Below are positions 1-4,608 of a stretch of 5,241 nt of DNA, piece by piece. A model generated the notes under the pieces. It saw only the letters and a program-made list of their open reading frames with translations, was not told the origin of the DNA and ran no database searches. The stretch spans positions 1-5,241 of the forward strand of contig CACZPV010000255.1 in NCBI GenBank assembly GCA_902783065.1. Reading direction: 5' to 3'. The stretch's first letter is position 1; each line of letters starts with the position of its first letter. A program made the translations under genes and the position numbers. This DNA is from an uncultured Ruminococcus sp. GTDB lineage: Bacteria; Bacillota; Clostridia; Oscillospirales; Acutalibacteraceae.

Positions 1-311
1 CAAAGACGTTCAAGATTGTAATACTCTCTTGCATCCTCGGAAAAAACATGGATCACAACATCAATATAATCAAGCAGAATCCATGTATCGTTTCTTTGTC
101 CTTCTATCCCGCTTGCGCTTAGACCTGCCTGGTCAAGCTGATATTCAGCTTCCTCCGCAAGTGACTTTACATGAGTGTTGGACGTACCGGTTGCAATCAC
201 AAAATAATCGGCAATGCTGGAAATATCCTGTATTTTTATAATTTTGATATCCAGTCCCTTTTTGCTGTCCAGTGCTTTAGCAGCCAGTTTTGCTGTTTCA
301 AGTGATGTCAT
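1..311 (-). CDS. rsfS: Ribosomal silencing factor RsfS (Iojap family), 3' end missing
   Basis: RsfS binds ribosomal protein uL14 on the 50S subunit and blocks subunit joining, shutting down translation when nutrients are scarce (family knowledge). 103 residues are visible and the gene runs off the window edge; full-length members are about 105-120 residues, so only a short tail is missing. Visible signatures are the ADYFVIATGTS stretch (residues 34-44) followed by HV, the EG pair (70-71), the W-x-LLDY-x-DVVIHVF core (77-90) and the terminal YYNLERL (97-103). The ATG at 311 is chosen because GGAG lies 6 nt upstream. An in-frame ATG at 323 would add four residues but has a poorly placed Shine-Dalgarno. 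It follows the lipoprotein gene after 250 nt, unlike the tight spacing usual in yqeK-rsfS clusters, so it may also have its own promoter. The family call is very secure. Confidence 0.95.
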   Translation of the reverse strand, partial: MTSLETAKLAAKALDSKKGLDIKIIKIQDISSIADYFVIATGTSNTHVKSLAEEAEYQLDQAGLSASGIEGQRNDTWILLDYIDVVIHVFSEDAREYYNLERL

Positions 312-343
312 ACTTATCTCCATTCCGCCGCACACCCCGGAAC

Positions 344-373
344 ATTCTATTCAGAAAAACTTATCTGTGGTAA
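344..373 (-). promoter_or_regulatory. Possible weak sigma-A promoter for rsfS
   Basis: On the minus strand TTACCA (368-373) and TAGAAT (344-349) are separated by 18 bp. They match the TTGACA and TATAAT consensus at 4/6 and 5/6 positions. Initiation would fall near 337, giving a leader of about 25 nt that contains the GGAG before the rsfS ATG at 311. The position is sensible given the 250-nt gap behind the lipoprotein gene, but an AT-rich spacer gives such matches by chance fairly often. Confidence 0.3.
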
Positions 374-512
374 TTTACAAATCAAAGCTTTATTTATTAT
401 CATGCCGGGTACGGCTTTTAGATTATTGGTCTGATCTTCCCATACTGTGTAGCCGCATAAAATCTCCGTCTGATTCTGACTTTTTAATTAATTCAAGAGC
501 CGTTTTATACAG

Positions 513-545
513 CTGTTACAATCGGGAAGTTTCAGTTTGTAACAG
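513..545. repeat. 9-bp perfect inverted repeat behind the lipoprotein gene
   Basis: CTGTTACAA (513-521) and TTGTAACAG (537-545) are perfect inverted copies separated by 15 nt. The structure starts 16 nt past the lipoprotein stop codon. Neither strand has a U-run directly after the stem, so it does not look like an intrinsic terminator. It could be a stem protecting the upstream mRNA's 3' end or a protein-binding dyad; the sequence does not decide. The rest of the 312-561 gap shows no credible ORF or RNA gene. Confidence 0.5.
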
Positions 546-561
546 GTTGCAAATATTGTTT

Positions 562-1425
562 TTATCTTCTATCCATAAGTCTGTCATTGTTTACTTTTTC
601 CTCAGGAGTCATACGATAGTTTACATCAGGTGAATTTGTAGTATACAAACTTGAAGGAATTTCATGATACCAACCGTATCTGTTAAATATCTCCGTCCAT
701 TTACCATTTTGAGTAAAGCGATAACCATGTTTTGCGGCAATCACATTAAGAAGGAACTGAATTTCTTCATCTGTAAAATTATTCAGGTCTGATAATGGTA
801 TTTCTCTTGATACATAGTCGTATGCTCTTTCTCCATCTGATACAAGATACGGATTGAAATGAGTTGTAGATGTATTCTGATATTGTGAAACCTGAGGAAC
901 ATAAGTCTGTGAAGGTTCACTTGACTGCTGAGAAGGTATATTATTAACTATAGTTACTGAACTGCCGGAATTTTCTTTACTTGTTTCCGACTGTTCAGCC
1001 GGCACATGAACATTGACCTGTGCAAAAACAGTAGGATCTTTAGGATCCGAAACTGTAACGTTTGCATAACCGGCAGAATTTGCAGTAATAACACCATTGC
1101 TGCTTACATCAGCTATCTCCGGTTTATCACTTTTCCATACATATAAACTGTTCTGAGTTTTTTCACCGTTTTCATATAGTATTACTGCATGGGTACTGCC
1201 CTTATTAAGATCAATACCTATTTTTTCCACAGTAAGCTCCTTGATTTTTTTGGAGCTTTCAGAGGATGACTCTTTATTCTGATCGTCCTTAATTTCCGAT
1301 ACCGCGGAAGCAGCGCTTTCAGCCGATGATTCCGGACTGTCATTATCTTTTTCACTATTGCCCGAGCAGGCTGCCAACGAAAACGCACAAGCCGCTGCAA
1401 GAATACCTGTTAACAATCTTTTCAT
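562..1425 (-). CDS. Lipoprotein with bacterial Ig-like (Big2) and YARHG-like domains
   Basis: A 287-residue predicted lipoprotein of unknown function. The signal peptide (residues 1-19: charged start MKR, hydrophobic core, lipobox L17-A18-A19) ends at Cys20, the lipidation site, so the protein should sit on the outer face of the membrane. Residues 21-60 are an acidic, Ser-rich low-complexity tether. Residues 64-141 resemble a Big2/invasin-type Ig fold, with WKSDKPEIADVSSNGVITA (97-115) matching the family's W-S-D-P-x-V-A-x-V-x-x-x-G-V-V-T-A pattern. Residues 142-195 are a Ser/Gln/Pro linker. Residues 205-287 resemble a YARHG module: NVIAAKHGYRF (227-237) fits the usual N-x-I-Y-A-R-H-G-Y-x-F with AAKHG in place of YARHG, followed by an aromatic FNRYGWY patch. 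The ATG at 1425 has GAGG 7 nt upstream and lies 17 nt after yqeK, so the two are probably co-transcribed. In many Clostridia an LCP-family (LytR-CpsA-Psr) gene sits between yqeK and rsfS; this protein is not an LCP. A cell-envelope role is inference from domain content. Confidence 0.85.
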   Translation of the reverse strand: MKRLLTGILAAACAFSLAACSGNSEKDNDSPESSAESAASAVSEIKDDQNKESSSESSKKIKELTVEKIGIDLNKGSTHAVILYENGEKTQNSLYVWKSDKPEIADVSSNGVITANSAGYANVTVSDPKDPTVFAQVNVHVPAEQSETSKENSGSSVTIVNNIPSQQSSEPSQTYVPQVSQYQNTSTTHFNPYLVSDGERAYDYVSREIPLSDLNNFTDEEIQFLLNVIAAKHGYRFTQNGKWTEIFNRYGWYHEIPSSLYTTNSPDVNYRMTPEEKVNNDRLMDRR

Positions 1426-1442
1426 TTTGACACCTCAACTTC

Positions 1443-2024
1443 TTATTTCTTTTTTTTCAAAGACGCGATAAAAGATACTTCATTATAACCCATAAATGTA
1501 TCGGGCGCAATAGTAAGCTTTCGCTGTGCAAGATCTGATATCGTAAATGCCATACCTTCAAGAACAGCTTCATCAAGGTTTTTGTCTGCTGCTTTACGCA
1601 TTTTGTCCACTCCGTCATAATCTCTTTCGGCAGATGTGAAATCAGCAATAAATATCACCTTTTCCAGCAGGCTCATCCCTGATCTTCCGGTTGTATGGTA
1701 TCGAATTGCATTTATGATATCGGGATCAGTAATACCAAGTTCAACCTGTACAAACGCCGCACCTGAGATAGCGTGCCACAGTTTATGGCTGCTGCGTTCA
1801 AGCGGTGTCAATTCAATTCCTGCCTTCTCAATAAGTTTCATCTGTTCATCTTCAGAAGATTCTTTGGTAGCGTCATGCAAAATTCCGGCAATCTCTGCTT
1901 TTTCTGCATCAGCACCATATTTTTTTGCAAGACGGACAGCCTCTTTCGCCACATTTTTTGAATGTTTGAACCGAGCAGATTTCATTCTTTTTCCTATTAT
2001 CTCTTCATATTCCCTTATGGTCAT
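1443..2024 (-). CDS. yqeK: YqeK-type HD-domain Ap4A hydrolase
   Basis: 193 residues of the YqeK family of HD-domain metal enzymes, characterised as symmetrically cleaving diadenosine tetraphosphate (Ap4A) to two ADP, limiting stress-linked dinucleotides and Np4-capped RNA (family knowledge). The metal-binding pattern is intact: H21 (FKHS), H50-D51 (GILHD), H84 (LWHA), H110 (YHTTGR) and D128 in IADFTSAERDY. The TTGRSGMS-LLEKVIFIADF segment is typical of YqeK. The start is placed at the ATG at 2024 because GGAG lies 8 nt upstream and homologs begin just before the R/K-H-S helix. An in-frame ATG at 2066 has no ribosome binding site. The C-terminus is a short lysine run. It is the first gene after the promoter at 2089-2117 and leads a probable yqeK-lipoprotein-rsfS unit. 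nadD, its usual immediate neighbour, lies nearly 1.9 kb upstream here. Confidence 0.93.
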   Translation of the reverse strand: MTIREYEEIIGKRMKSARFKHSKNVAKEAVRLAKKYGADAEKAEIAGILHDATKESSEDEQMKLIEKAGIELTPLERSSHKLWHAISGAAFVQVELGITDPDIINAIRYHTTGRSGMSLLEKVIFIADFTSAERDYDGVDKMRKAADKNLDEAVLEGMAFTISDLAQRKLTIAPDTFMGYNEVSFIASLKKKK

Positions 2025-2049
2025 CCTATCATCTCCGTGCTTTATTTTC

Positions 2050-2077
2050 ATTATACAAGAGATCATCTTTGTATAAT
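2050..2077. promoter_or_regulatory. 9-bp inverted repeat at the yqeK transcription start (operator-like)
   Basis: ATTATACAA (2050-2058) and TTGTATAAT (2069-2077) are perfect inverted copies with a 10-nt spacer. They lie just downstream of the -10 box at 2089-2094, so they fall in the first few tens of transcribed bases. The position suits a repressor operator or a 5'-leader stem. The repeat also contains a TATAAT on each strand, so part of the symmetry could come from overlapping -10-like sequences. No regulator is recognised from the sequence. Confidence 0.4.
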
Positions 2078-2088
2078 ACTACCCTCAT

Positions 2089-2117
2089 ATTATAACAACA
2101 TCTCAACAGTGTTGCAA
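2089..2117 (-). promoter_or_regulatory. Sigma-A-type promoter for yqeK-lipoprotein-rsfS
   Basis: On the minus strand the -35 box TTGCAA (2112-2117) and a consensus -10 box TATAAT (2089-2094) are separated by exactly 17 bp. Initiation would be near 2082, giving a leader of about 58 nt before the yqeK ATG at 2024. It is the best promoter in the window and supports transcribing yqeK and rsfS independently of nadD. Confidence 0.7.
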
Positions 2118-2166
2118 GTATTTCTTTTCCGACACCCGGCAAGCCTCTGCAGTTAAAACGCTTTTT

Positions 2167-2211
2167 TCTTGGGATAACCCTTTGTTTAAAAACAAAGGGT
2201 TATCCCCAAGA
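2167..2211. repeat. Long near-perfect palindrome (17-bp stem plus 4 bp past a bulge)
   Basis: GGGATAACCCTTTGTTT (2171-2187) pairs without mismatch with AAACAAAGGGTTATCCC (2190-2206). A further four pairs form past one bulged C at 2207 (2167-2170 with 2208-2211). The loop is only two bases on paper. On the minus strand the stem is followed by AAGAAAAAAG and on the plus strand by ACCCCTTTCC, so neither side has the U-run of an intrinsic terminator. It lies about 50 nt upstream of the -35 box and could act as a transcript-end barrier for the aroQ mRNA, a REP/MITE-like element, or a binding site. Copy number in the genome would decide. Confidence 0.7.
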
Positions 2212-2318
2212 CCCCTTTCCTAAAAAAACTGAACTTTAATTTTTAATAATTCAATTTTATTATTAACCGAGAAAGTAGGCGACTGATGAATTTGTTTAAG
2301 CCTAAATGGATGTGGGTA
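2212..2318. other. AT-rich gene-free spacer with an 8-bp inverted repeat
   Basis: Part of the roughly 350-nt gene-free stretch between aroQ and yqeK. It holds a run of seven A (2222-2228), an inverted repeat TTAATAAT/ATTATTAA (2243-2250 and 2259-2266, 8-nt loop) and a weak TAGGC/GCCTA pair (2276-2280 and 2300-2304). No ORF, tRNA or recognisable riboswitch is visible. It joins the palindrome to the hairpin repeats and may belong to the same inserted element. Confidence 0.4.
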
Positions 2319-2384
2319 TTGGTAAGTGTCCGGCGGCTCGCCGGTTGGTAAGGGTCCAGCGTCACGCTGGCAGCATCACGCTGG
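2319..2384. repeat. Tandem hairpin-bearing repeat: two 26-bp units and a third partial unit
   Basis: Unit 1 (2319-2344) and unit 2 (2345-2370) are adjacent and identical at 21 of 26 positions. Each consists of TTGGTAAG, then K-GTCC, then a compact hairpin. The unit 1 stem is CCGGCG/CGCCGG with loop GCT. The unit 2 stem is CCAGCG/CGCTGG with loop TCA. Two of the five differences form a compensatory G-C to A-T swap in the stem, and two others fall in the loop. A third, partial copy (2370-2384) repeats only the hairpin part and pairs less well. The DNA is clearly GC-richer than its AT-rich flank at 2212-2318. The third copy overlaps the aroQ stop codon. This looks like a small dispersed palindromic repeat family; multicopy status is inference. 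Confidence 0.7.
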
Positions 2385-2819
2385 CAGATTCAAATGCATA
2401 ATCAATGCCTTTAATCCAAGATAATAGCTGTTTTTTCCAAAACCGGCAATTGTACCGATACAAACGGGAGAAATCACAGACTTCCTTCGAAACTCCTCTC
2501 TTGCACCGATATTGGACATATGTGTTTCCACAGTCGGAATATGCACAGCAGAAATGGCATCCATCAATGCATAGCTATAGTGCGTAAGCGCTCCTGCATT
2601 AATCATAATACCATCTGTATTTCCATAGGCTGAATGAATACGATCAATAATATCGCCCTCATGATTAGACTGGTAAATTTCAATGTCAATCTCCATTTCC
2701 TCCGCCCATTTTCTGACATCACTATTGATACTTTCAGCTGTTTCTGTACCATAAGTACCTACATCCCTGATTCCGACCATATTTAAATTTGGTCCTAAAA
2801 TAAATAATATTTTTTTCAT
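2376..2819 (-). CDS. aroQ: 3-dehydroquinate dehydratase, type II
   Basis: Catalyses trans-dehydration of 3-dehydroquinate to 3-dehydroshikimate, the third step of the shikimate pathway, as a cytosolic dodecamer (family knowledge). At 147 residues it has the normal length. Active-site elements are all present: GPNLN (9-13), R18 in the lid loop, catalytic Y23 (TYG), the NHEGDIIDRI helix (52-61), N74 and H80 in INAGALTHYS, H100 in the VETH-MSN segment, and REEFRR (107-112). VETH replaces the commoner VEVH, a non-catalytic change. The ATG at 2819 has GGGAG about 8 nt upstream. The final Leu-Pro-Ala codons and the TGA lie inside a hairpin repeat, suggesting that repeat sequence supplies the gene's end. 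It is the last gene of the upstream minus-strand block. A 15-codon reading frame overlaps its start (ATGA), hinting at translational coupling. Confidence 0.97.
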   Translation of the reverse strand: MKKILFILGPNLNMVGIRDVGTYGTETAESINSDVRKWAEEMEIDIEIYQSNHEGDIIDRIHSAYGNTDGIMINAGALTHYSYALMDAISAVHIPTVETHMSNIGAREEFRRKSVISPVCIGTIAGFGKNSYYLGLKALIMHLNLPA

Positions 2820-2863
2820 CTTTCTATCTCCCCTGACTTCAAAAAGTTATGTCCGGAAGTCAT
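2816..2863 (-). promoter_or_regulatory. Possible leader ORF and stem-loop controlling aroQ translation
   Basis: An ATG at 2863 preceded by AAGGA (6-nt spacing) opens a 15-codon frame, MTSGHNFLKSGEIER, whose TGA overlaps the aroQ ATG as ATGA. The same stretch carries an inverted repeat, TGACTTC/GAAGTCA (2856-2862 with 2834-2840, 15-nt loop). Its second arm directly abuts the GGGGAG ribosome binding site of aroQ. Ribosomes translating the leader would open the stem and deliver re-initiating subunits to aroQ. The peptide has no run of aromatic codons, so classical amino-acid attenuation is unlikely. A frame this short can arise by chance; it is offered as a candidate. Confidence 0.35.
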
Positions 2864-2896
2864 TTACTTTCCTTTTGAAACTGTGCTTATACAGCA

Positions 2897-3217
2897 TTAT
2901 CCGTTTACGCTGTACCTGATTCTGATTTTTCTTTTATCCAGTTCATCCTTGACCAGACCGATCATTTTTACAAAACCTGTGTCATATTGATGAAGGAACT
3001 GCACTTCGATTATAAACGAATTAAACTCTTTTCCCGGAAAATCATTCAGATAGACTTTTCTGTCTATATATCGAATATAAGTATTCAATTTGTCCTGAAG
3101 CATCTGCAAATGTGCAACTTTATATTGATCCCAGCGCAAATGATCAGTGATAAGCAGTACAAGTTCTTCATCATTCGCAGCTGCTGCATCTATTTTATTA
3201 GGGTTGGATACAGACAT
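2897..3217 (-). CDS. Small conserved-looking protein, possibly DUF6572 family
   Basis: 106 residues, no signal peptide or membrane segment, so probably cytosolic. The opening S-NPNKID, followed by ELVLLITDHLRWD (about residues 19-31), a predicted helix (LQMLQDKLNTYIRYI) and a strand-rich second half (FNSFIIEVQF) ending in RIRY, resembles from memory small DUF6572-type proteins, whose function is unknown. That assignment is tentative. The ATG at 3217 is chosen because AGGAG lies 5 nt upstream; a TTG at 3235 is in frame but lies ahead of that site. It starts 22 nt after the yqeG stop, so it is probably co-transcribed with yqeG. No catalytic motif is evident. Tandem placement with yqeG and aroQ suggests a conserved operon member but gives no specific role. 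Confidence 0.8.
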   Translation of the reverse strand: MSVSNPNKIDAAAANDEELVLLITDHLRWDQYKVAHLQMLQDKLNTYIRYIDRKVYLNDFPGKEFNSFIIEVQFLHQYDTGFVKMIGLVKDELDKRKIRIRYSVNG

Positions 3218-3239
3218 AATAACTCCTCTCCACAAATCA

Positions 3240-3725
3240 TCAGTGTAATTTTTTTCTTATGTTTATCTCCAGTTTTCTTCTTACCCAGATCGTTATACCG
3301 TGTTCTTCGGACTGAGGTTCCAGAAGAATTGATTTCATCCGTGCAAGATTTGCACCAAGAACATCGGTAAAAATCTGATCTCCCACCACTACAACCGACT
3401 TTGGCTTTTCATGCAGTTTTTTCTTTGCCCTGTTAAACCCGAACGGGAACGGTTTCAGACTCATAGCAACACAATCAAGCCCCACAGACTGTGAAAACGG
3501 TGTAATTCTCGAATTAAAATTATTAGAACATATTACTACAGCAAATCCGCTTTCCTTAATGGTTTCAATCCATTCCTGTACACCTTCATACGGTGTTTTT
3601 TCCGTTGGCGGCGCAAGAGTATTGTCTACGTCCAGAAGAATAGCATCCACTCCAAGATTTGTCAGGAACTCCGGAGTGATATCGGTTACTTTTTTCAATG
3701 AAGCAGTAGGTGTGAATAATCCCAT
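3240..3725 (-). CDS. yqeG: YqeG-type HAD (subfamily IIIA) phosphatase
   Basis: A 161-residue cytosolic HAD-superfamily hydrolase of the YqeG/YqeG-IIIA group, whose physiological substrate is not well established (yeast relatives such as GEP4 dephosphorylate phosphatidylglycerophosphate). HAD motifs in order: motif I LLDVDNTL with nucleophile D32 and acid/base D34; motif II VICSNN with S67; motif III K91 in SLKPFPFGF; motif IV VVVVGDQIFTD with D116 and D121. The basic C-terminal tail (WVRRKLE to KKLH) is also typical. The ATG at 3725 has AGGAG 7 nt upstream. In Bacillus, yqeG heads the cluster ahead of yqeH and aroE; here it lies downstream of nadD behind a 156-nt gap and ahead of the small protein and aroQ. 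No yqeH GTPase is in the window. Confidence 0.93.
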   Translation of the reverse strand: MGLFTPTASLKKVTDITPEFLTNLGVDAILLDVDNTLAPPTEKTPYEGVQEWIETIKESGFAVVICSNNFNSRITPFSQSVGLDCVAMSLKPFPFGFNRAKKKLHEKPKSVVVVGDQIFTDVLGANLARMKSILLEPQSEEHGITIWVRRKLEINIRKKLH

Positions 3726-3750
3726 TTTTATACTCCTTATTTTAAGAGAT

Positions 3751-3860
3751 TCGCCGCTTGCAGCAGATTTCCTCCGCTACTCCCTTCCCTATGAGAATGG
3801 AGCAAAGCATGTGGACAGCTGAGAGCACGCTGCACACGCCAGCAGTCTGAGTAAGCTGAA
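3751..3860. other. GC-rich block in the nadD-yqeG gap, possible inserted repeat
   Basis: These 110 bases are about 55% G+C by direct count, while the gap's edges are strongly AT-rich (for example 3861-3900). The 156-nt gap is also larger than the other spacers of this block. On the minus strand a 22-codon frame starts within it (ATG at 3812) but has no ribosome binding site and is not credible as a gene. Short repeated CAGC/GCTG and AGCGG motifs are present but form no strong stem. The sharp composition change suggests a dispersed intergenic repeat or remnant; single-copy origin cannot be excluded. Confidence 0.35.
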
Positions 3861-3881
3861 AATACGATTAATAGTGTTTCT

Positions 3882-4481
3882 TTATTTTAAATATAAATAG
3901 TGTTCTTTTATGTATTTATTAACAGTCGGCGCTACAAGATCGGAGATATCTTCTCCGGCCTTTACTTTTTTTCTGATTTCTGTAGATGACACTGTCATAA
4001 TTCCGACATCAAGAATGTACGTCCGGGCACCGAGAGTCTGTAAATATTCCGACTGCTTTTTCAGTCGGGAAATATCATCGTCATTTCTCGGAACACCGCA
4101 GATTGTTGCAAGTTTAAAAATAACCCCCGGGTTTTTCCACTCATGTATAGTCATAAACATATCGGCTCCCGTTATCAGGAACAATTCATCATCCGGATAC
4201 AGAGTGTGAAGTTCCTGTAAGGTCAGGTACGTATAGCTTGCCCCATGACGTTTAATTTCTATATTGCTGACCTCAAAACCATCGAGCCCCTTTGCCGCAA
4301 GACAACACATCTCAAACCTCTGATCAGGAAACACTGCTCCTTCCGTAAACTTATGCGGTGCAATATACGAGGGCATTATCAGCAGTCTGTCAAGGGAAAG
4401 TTCCCGATAAAATGCCTTTGCCAGTTCAATATGACCATTATGAACAGGATTAAAACTTCCTCCGAACATTCCTATTTTCAT
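3882..4481 (-). CDS. nadD: Nicotinate-nucleotide adenylyltransferase
   Basis: Transfers AMP from ATP to nicotinate mononucleotide, giving deamido-NAD, the penultimate step of NAD synthesis and essential in most bacteria (family knowledge). The 199-residue length is normal. Nucleotidyltransferase motifs are intact: GGSFNPVHNGH (7-17) with the H-x-G-H ATP site, the PHK segment (42-44), SYTYLTL (82-88), GADMF (105-109) followed by HEWKNP (113-118), and VSSTEIRKKV (164-173), the ISSTxIR phosphate-binding motif. The ATG at 4481 is chosen because AGGAG ends 8 nt upstream. A GTG at 4490 is in frame but overlaps that site. It follows yhbY, as in Bacillus and many Clostridia, but yqeK does not follow it here. 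Confidence 0.97.
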   Translation of the reverse strand: MKIGMFGGSFNPVHNGHIELAKAFYRELSLDRLLIMPSYIAPHKFTEGAVFPDQRFEMCCLAAKGLDGFEVSNIEIKRHGASYTYLTLQELHTLYPDDELFLITGADMFMTIHEWKNPGVIFKLATICGVPRNDDDISRLKKQSEYLQTLGARTYILDVGIMTVSSTEIRKKVKAGEDISDLVAPTVNKYIKEHYLYLK

Positions 4482-4532
4482 TACAATCACTCCTCTGCAT
4501 CGTCAGGGAAACAAAAAATATTAATAATTCTT

Positions 4533-4549
4533 CTGCTGCCTTACAGCAG
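4533..4549. other. Small hairpin between yhbY and nadD
   Basis: CTGCTG (4533-4538) pairs with CAGCAG (4544-4549) around a 5-nt loop. On the minus strand a T-rich stretch (ending TATTTTTTG) begins only about 10 nt past the stem, so at most it is a poor attenuator or an mRNA processing site. It lies about 50 nt before the nadD start, in a 127-nt gap that is otherwise without features. Confidence 0.3.
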
Positions 4550-4608
4550 CAAGTCTTATTTTTACCGCTGTAATGGATTTTGTACCCTTTTAGATTCAAA
4601 CGGTTCTC

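Noticed and set aside
403..420. Plus-strand mini-terminator (GCCG/CGGC stem then TTTTA)
   Set aside because: A 4-bp stem is too weak, and no plus-strand gene ends there.
214..633. Plus-strand 139-codon frame spanning the rsfS-lipoprotein gap
   Set aside because: Overlaps both real genes in antisense at its ends and has low-complexity Ser/Leu/Ile content typical of a shadow frame.
2024..2066. Longer yqeK start at 2066 (adds MISCIMKIKHGDDR)
   Set aside because: No ribosome binding site precedes it, it lies within the promoter-proximal dyad, and the ATG at 2024 has GGAG at ideal spacing and matches the family's N-terminus.
1636..2156. Plus-strand open frames opposite yqeK
   Set aside because: They are antisense shadows of a gene with intact HD motifs; translations show no family features and lack ribosome binding sites.
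2271..2291. Hammerhead-ribozyme-like pieces (GAAA followed by CTGATGA)
   Set aside because: Only 8 nt separate the two cores, too few for the required stems, and no GAAA closes a stem after CTGATGA.
2319..2389. CRISPR array
   Set aside because: Units are directly adjacent with no spacers of regular length, and no cas genes are present.
3559..3822. Plus-strand 87-codon frame across the yqeG start and GC-rich block
   Set aside because: Mostly antisense to yqeG, no ribosome binding site or recognisable protein.
4533..4570. Intrinsic terminator between yhbY and nadD
   Set aside because: The stem is only 6 bp and no U-run follows immediately on either strand.
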